A stretch of 49,553 bases of DNA from Actinomycetota bacterium (GCA_014239265.1 JAAZZH010000002.1:1-49553); one strand, 5' to 3'; numbered from the stretch's first letter, positions 15,146 through 24,276 are shown. The notes: a model not told the origin generated them from the sequence alone. Numbers and translations are program-made.

Positions 15146-16282
15146 CTACATTTGTGGATTAACTAAGAATTTATTACCAGTTTTTTGTTGGGCGTATGCT
15201 TGTATTATTTCAGGTTGTAGCATTTCTTCAAATGAAATTTCTTGTCCATATCCACTAGCAAAAGTCGTTTTGATTTCTTTAGCAACCCTTACTCTCATCT
15301 CTTGTAATTTTTCCATTCCAATTTTTTTAAGCATGGGCATTAAAAGCCAGCCACCTAAACCCCAAGACATACCATAAGATCTCTTAAGAATCGTTGGTGA
15401 CGGGTCTAGCCCACCATAAATATAGACCTGTTTGTATGTTTCAGAACCATATCTTGAATACTCACCAGAGGCTGAATTTGAAGCAATTTCCATAGCAGCT
15501 AAGATTTGTCCGGGTAATTCTCCATTATTACCTCCTCCAGTAGCATCAAAACCAAGTGTTGCTCCAGTTTCAATCAGAGCTGTAACTAAAGTTTCTTTAA
15601 AGTTTTCTTCACTTGTATTACAAACATACTTTGCACCTATGTTTTTCAAAAGGTCTACTTGCTCTTGTGTCCTTACAATGTTTACAAGTGGGATGCCATC
15701 ATCATTACAGATTTTTACAAGCATTTGCCCCAAGTTAGAGGCTGCTGCAGTATTAACAATTCCAGAGTGATTTTCCATTTTCATCGTTTCGACAAAAGAC
15801 AGAGCAGTCATAGGGTTTACAAAAGATGAAGCAGCTTCAGCTGGAGTGGTTTCATCATCCATAACTAGACAATTTACTGCAGGAACACAGATATATTGAG
15901 AGTACATTGCACCACCAGCTAGGCCAACAGTTTTACCAGTAAGGTGTTTTACATTACTCCCTGCATCAATAACTATGCCAGCTCCTTCATTTCCAGCCGG
16001 CATTGCTTGATCTAGTCGAGATTTCATTGACTTCATCATTGCCGGATGTACCTTCATTGAAGCTACAGTATTTTCTTCAGATCCAGAAATATTTATATTT
16101 GAGAGATCTCCTCCAAAAGTAATTAGCAGGGCTAAATCAGAGGGGCTAATCGGAGCAGCGTGTACCTCAACCAATACTTCATCATCAGTGGGCGTAGGTA
16201 CTGGAATTTTAGTGATAGATAATTCGACATTTCCCTCACTTGTAACTGTTGATCTTATTTCTTTTGAATACTTATCTGTCAT
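15146..16282 (-). CDS. Zinc-type alcohol dehydrogenase-like / quinone oxidoreductase family protein
   Basis: A 378-residue medium-chain dehydrogenase/reductase. The GroES-like N-terminal part has DDEVLVEVHAAPISPSDL and AGNEGAGIVIDAG. The Rossmann part has a divergent nucleotide motif (AAASNLGQMLVKI). No catalytic or structural zinc Cys cluster is visible, as in quinone reductase-like members. I start it at ATG 16282, where AGAGGAG lies 5 nt upstream, rather than 14 codons earlier. It is a single gene, convergent with the exporter operon. The substrate is unknown. Confidence 0.8.
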   Translation of the reverse strand: MTDKYSKEIRSTVTSEGNVELSITKIPVPTPTDDEVLVEVHAAPISPSDLALLITFGGDLSNINISGSEENTVASMKVHPAMMKSMKSRLDQAMPAGNEGAGIVIDAGSNVKHLTGKTVGLAGGAMYSQYICVPAVNCLVMDDETTPAEAASSFVNPMTALSFVETMKMENHSGIVNTAAASNLGQMLVKICNDDGIPLVNIVRTQEQVDLLKNIGAKYVCNTSEENFKETLVTALIETGATLGFDATGGGNNGELPGQILAAMEIASNSASGEYSRYGSETYKQVYIYGGLDPSPTILKRSYGMSWGLGGWLLMPMLKKIGMEKLQEMRVRVAKEIKTTFASGYGQEISFEEMLQPEIIQAYAQQKTGNKFLVNPQM

Positions 16283-16473
16283 GACTACTCCTCTTTGGTT
16301 TTCTACAATAATCAAAATATACAACTCTAATTAAAAGAAATATCAATACTGAGATAATCATCCCAACAACAATTTCAATTCCGAAGTTGTTTAGTATGTT
16401 TCCACTAGATTACTTTACTGGATTGTTACCCATTAGGTGTTTGTATACAAATAAAGAATAAATAATTTACTGT

Positions 16474-16947
16474 TTAAACGCCAGATTCAAAATAGGAAGG
16501 GGCAGTTACGGCTATTGTTAACCAGCAATCATTTATTGGGTTCTCAGGACATTTGTCTAATTGAAACACCCAGGTCACTTCAAAATAGGAATTATTACTG
16601 GCTAATATTTTGATCTCATAATGTTCATTATCTTCAGTTTCAACAGTTTTGGTAAAGCTATATTCTTTTAGATCAAGTATTGAATTGTATGGTTCTGATA
16701 GGAGCATATTCCTAAAATTCTCTTTTGGACCTGTTATTTCTTTATTATCAGGATGTGCGTAGTTCCAAATAGTATCTAGTGAATTTTGTGGAGAATTAGA
16801 AAAGTTTTGGTAACTTTCAAGAATTTCTGTGAGGATGGTATTAGATTCAACAATAGACGCTTCAGCAACAGTATCAATATTTTTTTCAGATACACTAGTT
16901 GAACAGCTAAGAAATATTAGAAGTATTAAGTATTTCTTAACTTGCAA
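16474..16947 (-). CDS. DUF4864-like lipoprotein
   Basis: A 157-residue predicted lipoprotein with TTG start, signal peptide and LIFLSC lipobox. The segment DTIWNYAHPDNKEITGP followed by FRNMLLSEPYNSIL matches the DUF4864 pattern, and the WVFQLDK..CWLTIAV end also fits. The TTG overlaps the stop of a 31-codon small ORF upstream, which suggests translational coupling. Function unknown. Confidence 0.7.
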   Translation of the reverse strand: MQVKKYLILLIFLSCSTSVSEKNIDTVAEASIVESNTILTEILESYQNFSNSPQNSLDTIWNYAHPDNKEITGPKENFRNMLLSEPYNSILDLKEYSFTKTVETEDNEHYEIKILASNNSYFEVTWVFQLDKCPENPINDCWLTIAVTAPSYFESGV

Positions 16948-17032
16948 CTATAGAAGACACTACAAGATACATATGAAGACAAAAGGCTATGCCCATAAAT
17001 CCCCAAAAGATTCTTTTTTCAAATTTGCTCAC
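16937..17032 (-). CDS. Small membrane protein, 31 aa
   Basis: A GTG-started ORF encoding MSKFEKRIFWGFMGIAFCLH followed by MYLVVSSIVAS: a basic start and one hydrophobic helix. A TATTGT -10 box (17039-17044) lies 6 nt before the GTG, the leaderless pattern seen at many genes here, and the ORF overlaps the start of the DUF4864 lipoprotein gene. It may be a true small protein or a leader ORF. Confidence 0.4.
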   Translation of the reverse strand: MSKFEKRIFWGFMGIAFCLHMYLVVSSIVAS

Positions 17033-17038
17033 TAGCTT

Positions 17039-17044
17039 ACAATA
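17039..17044 (-). promoter_or_regulatory. -10 box for the small ORF and lipoprotein
   Basis: TATTGT on the minus strand, 6 nt before GTG 17032. The CRP-like palindrome lies 7 bp upstream of it. Confidence 0.4.
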
Positions 17045-17051
17045 GCTACTT

Positions 17052-17067
17052 TGTGAAATTATTCACA
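17052..17067. promoter_or_regulatory. CRP/GlxR-like palindrome
   Basis: TGTGAAATTATTCACA fits TGTGA-N6-TCACA exactly, the site recognised by CRP/FNR-family regulators including actinobacterial GlxR and Crp. It lies beside the -10 box at 17039-17044, a repressing position for the leftward transcript. It can also form a TTGTGAA/TTCACAA hairpin (17051-17068). Confidence 0.45.
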
Positions 17068-17085
17068 ATGTAATCAAAGATTTAT

Positions 17086-17244
17086 TTATTCTTTGTTAGC
17101 GTTTTCGTATGCTTGGCTATAAAGAATTAGAGTAGGCGCCCATAGTCCAATATAAATAGCTAATTGAGGGTCATCTAACACTGCGTAAATGATAACTGAA
17201 GCTATCACAGAAACAATGCTTGCGTATAATCCGAGTTTTATCAT
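17086..17244 (-). CDS. Small membrane protein, 52 aa
   Basis: This ORF encodes MIKLGLYASIVSVIASVIIY and continues through AVLDDPQLAIYIGLWAPTLI to a short polar tail (NANKE). There are two hydrophobic segments separated by DDPQ. AAAGGA lies 5 nt before ATG, a good ribosome site. No family recognised. Confidence 0.6.
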   Translation of the reverse strand: MIKLGLYASIVSVIASVIIYAVLDDPQLAIYIGLWAPTLILYSQAYENANKE

Positions 17245-17295
17245 AAGTATCCTTTCTCGAGTTATTATACCTGCTAGTTTTGTTAATATTAAATT

Positions 17296-17430
17296 ATGAT
17301 TGAAACATTAACTTCAAATCCATTCTTAGTAATATTGATATTTCCAGTAGTAACGCTTACTATTTTTGTCATTGGAATCATCAAGATTGATGTTCAAAAT
17401 TATAATAAAAGAGATTCTGAAGACGAATAA
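17296..17430 (+). CDS. Small membrane protein, 44 aa
   Basis: This ORF encodes MIETLTSNPFLVILIFPVVT, continuing LTIFVIGIIKIDVQNYNKRDSEDE: one TM helix with a charged tail, the usual make-up of real bacterial small membrane proteins. No clear ribosome site. It faces the 52-aa ORF divergently. Confidence 0.45.
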   Translation: MIETLTSNPFLVILIFPVVTLTIFVIGIIKIDVQNYNKRDSEDE

Positions 17431-17461
17431 AATGTCTTACATTCCTGCTTAAATTTATTAT

Positions 17462-17962
17462 ATGGATCAGGAAAAACTAGAAAAATTATCCGAACAAGAA
17501 TTATTTGATATACAAAATAGTATTTCCGACATCATCAAAAAAAGAAACCTTGATAATGGTGACATAGAAGCAATAACAGACAAATCTTTCGAGACGGGCT
17601 TTCCAAAATTTGATGGAGTAGGACTAAACCCTTGGGTTGAGGGGAGTCTAATAGTATGTCCTGGTGCCAGAATTGATAAAACGCAAACCAAGCATATATG
17701 TAAATTTGTCGTTGCCGATGATGAGTGGTCATGGGAGTCACAACACATGGTTAGTGACGTAATTAGAAGAGATCAATCCTCAAAACATTTCAAGCAACAC
17801 TCTATAACCTTAATCTCTCCATTTGAAGGTTTAGTTCTTCAAGTAATTTCTCAAAAGTCTCAGCAAGGTAAACATCTTGTAGACGGTATTGAGTCGTTTA
17901 TCTTTGAGAATGGAAAACTTTCTAAGACTATGACTAAGACTTCAAGATCTAGAGATCATTAA
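17462..17962 (+). CDS. Conserved hypothetical protein
   Basis: A 166-residue soluble protein. The N-terminal 35 residues are helical (LSEQELFDIQNSISDIIKKR). The remainder is a mixed domain with NPWVEGSLIVCPGARID, HICKFVVADDEWSWESQHMV and a C-terminal segment ending in basic residues (TSRSRDH). No signal peptide or TM. TTAAAT lies 7 nt before ATG. It ends 4 nt inside the convergent mgtE gene. I do not recognise the family. Confidence 0.65.
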   Translation: MDQEKLEKLSEQELFDIQNSISDIIKKRNLDNGDIEAITDKSFETGFPKFDGVGLNPWVEGSLIVCPGARIDKTQTKHICKFVVADDEWSWESQHMVSDVIRRDQSSKHFKQHSITLISPFEGLVLQVISQKSQQGKHLVDGIESFIFENGKLSKTMTKTSRSRDH

Positions 17963-19329
17963 ATTAAAAGAAGAGCAATTCCCAGAAAACCTGCGAATCC
18001 AACAATATCAGTAATAAGTGTAAGAAAAATATTAGAGGCTAGCGCAGGATCGAATCCTAGTTTTCGTAGAATTAAAGGAATTGAAGATCCAAATAAATTA
18101 CCAATAAAAATATTTCCAAAAACAGCAATACTCAAAGACAGTGCGTAGCTGTTTAAACCAACAAGGCTTAATAAAATAAATGAAAAAATAGCCATAAAGA
18201 TGCCATTAATAACACCAATTAGCGACTGTTTTCCTATAACCTCTACAACTCTTGCCTCAGAGATATCATTTCTTGCAAGTGCTCTTATTACAATAGCTAA
18301 AGACTGTGCTCCAGAGTTGCCACCCACAAGTGCAACGACAGGCATTAACGCCGCAAGTAGAGCATCACTTGCTATTGATTCATCAAATTGAGAAATTAGC
18401 CAAGAGACTATAAAAGCAAGTCCCATATTCACAGCAATCCATGGCAGCCTAAGTTTTACCGACTTTTGAAAGGGTGTAAAAATCGTTTCTTCTGCACCAG
18501 CTCCAAATGATTGAGAAAAGTCTTCAGCAATCTCTGTCTGTATAACATCTAAGGCTGTACTTATAGTTGCTTGTCCAATAAGTTTATTTTTTTTATCAAC
18601 AACAGGTAATGCAAGCAGCTCATATTGTTTAATTAATCTTGCGGCTTCTTCTTGGTCAGCTGTCGGGTTAATATAAATTGGATTTGTAAGCATCACATCT
18701 TCAATAAGCTGGTCTTGGTCAGCAAAAACAATTTCTCTAAACGAAAGAACTCCAGATAGAGAGTTATTTTTATCAACAGAATATACGTATACAATATCCT
18801 CAACATCTGTGTGCAAGGTTTTAAGCTCCCCTAGAGCTTCTTTAACAGTTAAGCCTGTAGAAATTTTTGCTACTTCTTCTGACATCAGTCTCCCCACTGA
18901 ATCTTTTGGATAGGCTAATCTTTTATTAATATCTAATTTTGTGGATTTATTTATAATCTCCAACAAATCTTCAGCTTCATCAACAGTGCTTCTTTCAAAC
19001 ACATCAACAACATCTTCTATATCCATCTGACTGAAAATTTCTTCAACAACTTTACTACTTAAGTTTTGTACAATTTCTATAATCGCTCTTGGTCGGAAAG
19101 ATTCAAAAATCTTAATTGATACATCCACAGGAATATTTAAAATAAGCTCTCCTGCCTGCTCAGGTTCTAATTCTTCTAATGTATCTGCTGAGTCAAAAGG
19201 ATCATTTAAAGCTATCTCATTCCAGAGGTCGTTATTTTGTGAGAGAAAATTATATGCTAATTCAGGATTTCTTCGTGATAGCTCTCTTAATTCTTCACCA
19301 TTTACTGGTTTTGATGTCTCATTTTCCAT
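17959..19329 (-). CDS. mgtE: Magnesium transporter MgtE
   Basis: A 456-residue MgtE-family Mg2+ channel. The N domain has helical repeats (VDVSIKIFESF, LEPEQAG), then a CBS pair (about 130-255, with DIVYVYSVDKNN and LPVVDKKNKLIG), then five TM helices with PVVALVGGNSGAQSLAI and ending in ITDIVGFAGFLGIALLL. Length and domain order are standard. GAGGAAG precedes the ATG. The 47-bp upstream gap leaves no room for a Mg2+ riboswitch. Confidence 0.95.
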   Translation of the reverse strand: MENETSKPVNGEELRELSRRNPELAYNFLSQNNDLWNEIALNDPFDSADTLEELEPEQAGELILNIPVDVSIKIFESFRPRAIIEIVQNLSSKVVEEIFSQMDIEDVVDVFERSTVDEAEDLLEIINKSTKLDINKRLAYPKDSVGRLMSEEVAKISTGLTVKEALGELKTLHTDVEDIVYVYSVDKNNSLSGVLSFREIVFADQDQLIEDVMLTNPIYINPTADQEEAARLIKQYELLALPVVDKKNKLIGQATISTALDVIQTEIAEDFSQSFGAGAEETIFTPFQKSVKLRLPWIAVNMGLAFIVSWLISQFDESIASDALLAALMPVVALVGGNSGAQSLAIVIRALARNDISEARVVEVIGKQSLIGVINGIFMAIFSFILLSLVGLNSYALSLSIAVFGNIFIGNLFGSSIPLILRKLGFDPALASNIFLTLITDIVGFAGFLGIALLLI

Positions 19330-19376
19330 GGCTTCCTCGTTACCACCTTAACTACTATTTATAGACTTAAAAAGAG

Positions 19377-21233
19377 TTAAGATAAATGTTTTTTATGCCA
19401 ATCAATAATAAAGTCGAATCTTTGTTTTCTATGCACAGGTTTACCCGATCGACTGAGTTCGTGACCTTCATTTGGAAAACGAATCATTGCTGATTCTACT
19501 TTATTTCGCTTTAATGCTGAAAATAACTGTTCCCCCTGTTCGATAGGACATCGATAATCATTTTCTGAATGAAGTATCAATGTTGGAATTTTTATATTCT
19601 TGGCATAGGAGATAGGACTCTTTTTTCTATAGAGATTTATATTATTATCCATTTCATCAAGAAGATACATTTCAGGAAACCCTATTCCTATATCTGAGGT
19701 ACCAACCATAGTTTCCCAGTTAATCAAGGCTCTTTCAACTATGGCGGATTTAAACATCTTTGGATAGTTTCCAATAACCCAAGAAGTCATAAAACCTCCG
19801 TAAGATCCACCCATTATTCCATAATCCTTACTTGTTATTTTTAATTCACGCACCATCTGTTTAAATACTGATAAAACATCATGAACATCATTTACACCCC
19901 ATTTGTTACCGCAAACATCTCTAAGGTACTTATGACCTCTTCCAGTAGACCCTCTTGGATTACAAGCTATAACATTGAATCCAGCTTTGGCATAAACTTG
20001 GAATTCATCAAAAAAGGTAAAGCCATACTGACTGGCAGGCCCACCATGGATATTTAATAATGTTGGCCTGTCTTTTCCAACAAAGATTCCCCATGTATCA
20101 ACTTTAGATTTTCCAGTATCGAACCTTTTATATGTATAATCGTACGTTGAAACTTTTTTATGAAAAGAATCATTTGTTTTAGATATTTTTTCTATTTTAG
20201 ATTCTGTATATTTAAAGACTTCATCACTTCTTGTAAAGCTATTTGCGATAAAGAATAGATCCTCATCTTGTATTGCGAAGTCGGTAATTGTAATTTCTTC
20301 AGAAAATAAATTTTCTATACGATCTTTTATCATCTTTCCAAGTAATTGCTTTCCAGAATCTTCATAAAGAACATACATTGACTCTTCTGATGTTTTAACG
20401 TCAACAATGGTTCTGTCAAAATTTTCATCTATTTTTTTCGTATTTCCAAATTCATTTATTTCATAGATGGATGTAGTAGTTGGCCAGTCAAATCTATTTT
20501 TTAACCCTACTCCGTGAAGTTTTCCATTAAAGGAAAATAATTTACCCCACATACCTTTTGAATGGATAGCCTCCAATCCTTTCGATGTTTTCTTGATAAT
20601 CCTTTCTTCAAGCATTGTCCCCATGTTGTTATATACGTTTGCTGTGAAATATAAATGATTAGCATGTTCGACAAGTGAACCAATAGAAATGAGATTTTCT
20701 CTATCCCCATCAATTATTTTTAAGGATTTACCTGTTTCAATATTTACTCTATATATATGACTTCTTTTATTGAAAATAACCCCTCTTGTATCAAACTTAT
20801 GGGGCATGTTTTCTAGATAAAATGGTTCATCATTTTTATCTTCAATCTTTTTAAATTCTTTTTCCCAATCACTAACTGTAATAAAGATAAACTTATTTGA
20901 TTTACTCCATATATAGTTCTGAATACTTCCATCAGTCTCAAATATTCTGTTGAGGGTATTCCCTTTTTTAGTAACAATTTTTTGTTTAGTTTTCTCACCT
21001 TTTTCAACTTCTATAAAAGATAAATATTTTTTATCATCGGAATATTTAGGATTAAGGTAATTTTTGGAATCAGTTCCTTTAAACTTTTTCCATTGTTTAT
21101 TTGAATAGCTCCAGAGTTCTTGAATATAGGCATTTTTATCAAAACTCATTTTTGTTGCAGTGAGAATAAGATTAGAGTTGTTGATGTTAATACTACTCAA
21201 ACTTGTTAGCTTATCTAAATCCGAAGTTTTCAT
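19377..21233 (-). CDS. S9 family (prolyl oligopeptidase-like) serine peptidase
   Basis: A 618-residue cytoplasmic enzyme. The N-terminal two thirds is a beta-propeller-like region; the C-terminal alpha/beta hydrolase has GGPASQYG, the nucleophile Ser in GGSYGGFMTSWV, Asp in HSENDYRCP and His in NEGHELSR. It resembles acylaminoacyl-peptidase (S9C). GGAGG lies 4 nt before ATG. It sits 23 bp after the TPP-riboswitch-controlled transporter gene on the same strand, so it may share that regulation. No signal peptide. Confidence 0.88.
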   Translation of the reverse strand: MKTSDLDKLTSLSSININNSNLILTATKMSFDKNAYIQELWSYSNKQWKKFKGTDSKNYLNPKYSDDKKYLSFIEVEKGEKTKQKIVTKKGNTLNRIFETDGSIQNYIWSKSNKFIFITVSDWEKEFKKIEDKNDEPFYLENMPHKFDTRGVIFNKRSHIYRVNIETGKSLKIIDGDRENLISIGSLVEHANHLYFTANVYNNMGTMLEERIIKKTSKGLEAIHSKGMWGKLFSFNGKLHGVGLKNRFDWPTTTSIYEINEFGNTKKIDENFDRTIVDVKTSEESMYVLYEDSGKQLLGKMIKDRIENLFSEEITITDFAIQDEDLFFIANSFTRSDEVFKYTESKIEKISKTNDSFHKKVSTYDYTYKRFDTGKSKVDTWGIFVGKDRPTLLNIHGGPASQYGFTFFDEFQVYAKAGFNVIACNPRGSTGRGHKYLRDVCGNKWGVNDVHDVLSVFKQMVRELKITSKDYGIMGGSYGGFMTSWVIGNYPKMFKSAIVERALINWETMVGTSDIGIGFPEMYLLDEMDNNINLYRKKSPISYAKNIKIPTLILHSENDYRCPIEQGEQLFSALKRNKVESAMIRFPNEGHELSRSGKPVHRKQRFDFIIDWHKKHLS

Positions 21234-21256
21234 ACGTCCTCCAATTTTTTTGTAAT

Positions 21257-22621
21257 TTATTTAGTGATTTTATTATATGCAATAGTCACAAGTATTGAAG
21301 AGACAAGTCCTACTAAAAAGGTATTCAAATCAGCTAAACCGTATAAATCTGTAGGGATAAAAATTCCTCCCGGGTTGATACTCATATCTATAAAAAAGAA
21401 TCTATACGAGTAAGCAGAACTTATTGATATGAAAAAGGGTACCAATAAAAACGATCCTGTAGAATTATTTTTTAATTTGTAGAAGGTCGGAAATACTAAA
21501 CAAACCGCAAAGAGATCAGCAACTAAAAAAACACTAAAGATATTAGAAACATAAATAGAACAGAAAATAGAAAATATAACTAGACCGGCAGTTATAAGAC
21601 GAGCTTCACTAACACCTTTTTTGACGAGGTCTAAAGATATAGTAGAGGAGATAGCATTTTCCAAAGTATCAATACTTGAAGCAACTAAAAGAGTACAAAG
21701 CAACAAAAGTAGGAAAGACATTGGAAGACTTAGCTCAAGTTGCTGTATAAAGCTTAATGTGGGACTTTCAATTCCTTTTCCTGCTCCCACAGCTCCAGCT
21801 ACACCTAAAAGCAAAATTGTTATAAAACAACCTAAACCGGCAAAAATTGAAGCAGATTTTATACTTTTTGTATTTTCAGCTGAGAAGGTTCTCTGCCAAT
21901 AGCCTTGTGAAAAAACTTCAGCTGCAGTGACCGCAACAACTACTGCTAGTGCTGATTTGAAACTAAATGTTTCGAAAGAATTTATTCCTCCAAGTTTTGA
22001 GTACTCAACAAGGTCACTTATAGAGTTTTGACTGAACCAAACAGCAAACAGGACCCCAAGTAAAGCAATGATTCCTAATCCCTGAAACCTATCAGTTACA
22101 TAAGATGCCTTGAACCCTGATTTATTTAGGTATAAGAAAGTAAAAAATCCAATAAAGATACTTATTACAAGACCTGAGACTTCAACGATCTCTGGAAAAA
22201 TAAAATTGATTGACGCAAATTCAGCTATTAAAAATGCGGTCATGTATAAAACAGCAACAATTGAAACAACTTTTTGAGCACCAGAACCATATCTCTTTTC
22301 TATAAACTGTGGCAATGTAGCTCCCTCAGGAGTCAAAGAGGCTATCTTCGGGCCAAAAAAATAAATTAGAATAAAAGGTGTTGCTGCTGATAGGGCATAT
22401 CCGTAAATATCATAGCCCAAACCGTACCACGCAACTTCAGCGGGAGATGTTAAAATCCATAGACCCATTCCGCTTGCGTAGAAACTAAGAGATAGGCCAA
22501 AGACGCCTTCAGTTTTATTTAAAACAAAATATTCTTTATCCGAAGACTTAATTCGTGTTGTCCTTAAGTATAGAAAAAATAGAGTCATTAAAACTATTCC
22601 GTATGCAGCTAGATTATTCAC
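21257..22621 (-). CDS. Sodium:solute symporter (SSS), thiamine or precursor transporter, ThiV-like
   Basis: A 454-residue membrane protein with about 12-13 hydrophobic helices and SSS-family motifs: KEYFVLNKTEGVFGLSLSFY, WYGLGYDIYGYALSAATPF, ATLPQFIEKRYGSGAQ and QGYWQRTFSAEN. It uses a GTG start with AAGG upstream. The TPP riboswitch 34 bp upstream on the same strand indicates a thiamine-related substrate. SSS proteins under TPP control are known in marine bacteria (ThiV in SAR11, thought to carry the pyrimidine precursor HMP). Thiamine itself, HMP or a degradation product are all possible. Confidence 0.85.
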   Translation of the reverse strand: MNNLAAYGIVLMTLFFLYLRTTRIKSSDKEYFVLNKTEGVFGLSLSFYASGMGLWILTSPAEVAWYGLGYDIYGYALSAATPFILIYFFGPKIASLTPEGATLPQFIEKRYGSGAQKVVSIVAVLYMTAFLIAEFASINFIFPEIVEVSGLVISIFIGFFTFLYLNKSGFKASYVTDRFQGLGIIALLGVLFAVWFSQNSISDLVEYSKLGGINSFETFSFKSALAVVVAVTAAEVFSQGYWQRTFSAENTKSIKSASIFAGLGCFITILLLGVAGAVGAGKGIESPTLSFIQQLELSLPMSFLLLLLCTLLVASSIDTLENAISSTISLDLVKKGVSEARLITAGLVIFSIFCSIYVSNIFSVFLVADLFAVCLVFPTFYKLKNNSTGSFLLVPFFISISSAYSYRFFFIDMSINPGGIFIPTDLYGLADLNTFLVGLVSSILVTIAYNKITK

Positions 22622-22654
22622 TTTTACCTTACTTTTAATAAAGGGTTAAGAGTC

Positions 22655-22728
22655 CGAGTTTCCTTCGTTGGAATTACCCAACAGGTTCAAACGGTCGGTT
22701 TTTACACCCTCTCAGCATTTAGCTCCCG
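22655..22728 (-). ncRNA. TPP (thiamine pyrophosphate) riboswitch
   Basis: Read on the minus strand, it has the THI-element order: GGGAGC, ATGCTGAGAGGGTG, TTGAACCTGTTGGGTAATTC, then AACGAAGGAAACTC. CTGAGA and ACCTG..GGGTAATTCC are the core TPP-binding segments. It lies directly before the GTG start of the SSS transporter. Confidence 0.93.
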
Positions 22729-22780
22729 ATATATTTATCATAGCTAAAAACAAAAACAGATTTAACTTTTTTCTAATATT

Positions 22781-23701
22781 ATGATTTCAGCAGTGAACAA
22801 CCAAAATTTAAAAAATCAAACACCAGTTATAAAAATTATCGGAGGAATTCTTACGGCCGCTTTTATGTGGGGTTCAGGAAATGTAGTTTCCAGAAGTCTT
22901 TTAATCGAAGGAGTCGGTGAAATTTTTTTAATAACGACAAGAGTATCAATAATTGGAACACTCCTGCTCATACATTATTCAATTTTCAATAGAGATAAAT
23001 TTGATAAGAAGTTACTTAAAGAAGCATCTACAACTGCTTTAGCCTCCATTTTTTTTGTTGGATGGTTTTTCATATTTTCGCTGCAGTACATCTCCGCAGG
23101 GCTGGTTACATTATTGATAAGCTCTGCCCCTGTTTTTACTATTCTTTGGTTAAAGATACTTCTTAAAGATGAGAAAATATCTAAACAAAAATACATATCA
23201 ATATTTATTGGCTTACTTGGTGTTTCATATCTTTTCATTTCAAAAGAAACTGGTTTAGAAAATCAAGGAAATATTTTCTTAGGAGGAACACTTGCTTTTA
23301 TGGGGGTTCAGTGCATAGCTCTAGCTACTGTTCTGAATAGAAAGTATGCCCCCCAATATAAAGTAAGTAGCTGGTTAACTTACCAATATCCGATTGTTAT
23401 TTTCCTTTCATGGATAGTATTTTTAGTAACCCAAACCGAAATACAAACATTAAATAGCTCACAGATTTTAAGAGTTGGAATCTTGGTACTGTTTAATTTA
23501 GGCGCATTTACTTCTTTTACATGGTTAATACAAAGAGTGAGCGCATTACAAGTTGCTTCAGTTGATTACTTAGTCCCAGTTGTAGGAGTAACCGCTGGAG
23601 TAATCTTTCTGGATGAAAGCTTTAACCCAAATCTTCTTATTGCCGGTATTTTTATATTTATCTCTTTAATTATGAATACTAGAGAAGAATTTTCTTCTTA
23701 A
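22781..23701 (+). CDS. DMT-superfamily (EamA) transporter
   Basis: A 306-residue protein with about ten TM helices in two EamA repeats: AAFMWGSGNVVSRSLL at the start of repeat 1, ISAGLVTLLISSAPVFTIL in its second half, and RVSALQVASVDYLVPVVGV with IFLDESF in repeat 2. It is a metabolite or drug exporter of unknown substrate. It faces the TPP riboswitch divergently and overlaps the end of the convergent UDG gene by 4 nt. Confidence 0.87.
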   Translation: MISAVNNQNLKNQTPVIKIIGGILTAAFMWGSGNVVSRSLLIEGVGEIFLITTRVSIIGTLLLIHYSIFNRDKFDKKLLKEASTTALASIFFVGWFFIFSLQYISAGLVTLLISSAPVFTILWLKILLKDEKISKQKYISIFIGLLGVSYLFISKETGLENQGNIFLGGTLAFMGVQCIALATVLNRKYAPQYKVSSWLTYQYPIVIFLSWIVFLVTQTEIQTLNSSQILRVGILVLFNLGAFTSFTWLIQRVSALQVASVDYLVPVVGVTAGVIFLDESFNPNLLIAGIFIFISLIMNTREEFSS

Positions 23702-24276
23702 AGTAAATCTAACTCTTTTTTTACAATTTTTAAATCTTGCCAAGTCAGCCATTTGGGCTTACCTTTTTCTTTCGAGGGATTTCTTAATAAATAAGCTGGG
23801 TGAAATATTGGCATAAACTTTATTCCATCTCTTGTAATCCAAGAACCACGAATCTTTGTAATAGGATCCTTAATCCCAAGATATCCTTTAACCGCTGTTG
23901 ATCCAGTAAGGATAACTATAGATGGTTTCAAATGGTGAATTTGAGTCTCTAACCAAGATAGACAACTACTAACTTCATCATTCGTTGGTCTCCTGTTTTC
24001 TGGAGGTCTACATTTAACTATATTTGTAATATAGCAATCTTTTAGAGGATCAATATCTACAGATTCCAACACCGAATGCAGCATTTTCCCAGCCCTGCCA
24101 ACAAAAGGAAATCCTGTAATATCTTCTTTCTCACCTGGTGCTTCACCAATTATAAATATTTTTGCATCAGGATTGCCTTTAGCTACAACAACATTGCTTC
24201 TAGTTTTTGATAAATCACAAGATTTACACTTTCTACAGGCGGAATGAATTTGTTTAATATCTATAAATTGTTCCAT
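23698..24276 (-). CDS. Uracil-DNA glycosylase, family 4 (Fe-S type)
   Basis: A 192-residue base-excision repair enzyme. CRKCKSCDL near residues 14-20 supplies Fe-S cluster Cys; IIGEAPGEKEDITGFPFVGR is motif 1, and NIVKCRPPENRRP and the C-terminal FHPAYLLR motif are also present. These are family 4 (UDGa) features. It starts leaderless: TAAACT 6 nt before ATG. Confidence 0.93.
   Translation of the reverse strand: MEQFIDIKQIHSACRKCKSCDLSKTRSNVVVAKGNPDAKIFIIGEAPGEKEDITGFPFVGRAGKMLHSVLESVDIDPLKDCYITNIVKCRPPENRRPTNDEVSSCLSWLETQIHHLKPSIVILTGSTAVKGYLGIKDPITKIRGSWITRDGIKFMPIFHPAYLLRNPSKEKGKPKWLTWQDLKIVKKELDLL

Noticed and set aside
16272-16361. 29-codon minus-strand ORF starting MIISVLIFLLIRVVY before the dehydrogenase gene
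   Set aside because: No ribosome site or -10 box. The frame is open upstream without a start codon, and it overlaps the dehydrogenase start. It may be a decayed gene end; not listed.
16829-17035. 68-codon plus-strand ORF over the DUF4864 lipoprotein start
   Set aside because: It runs antisense to a better-supported lipoprotein gene and has no recognisable domain or start signal.
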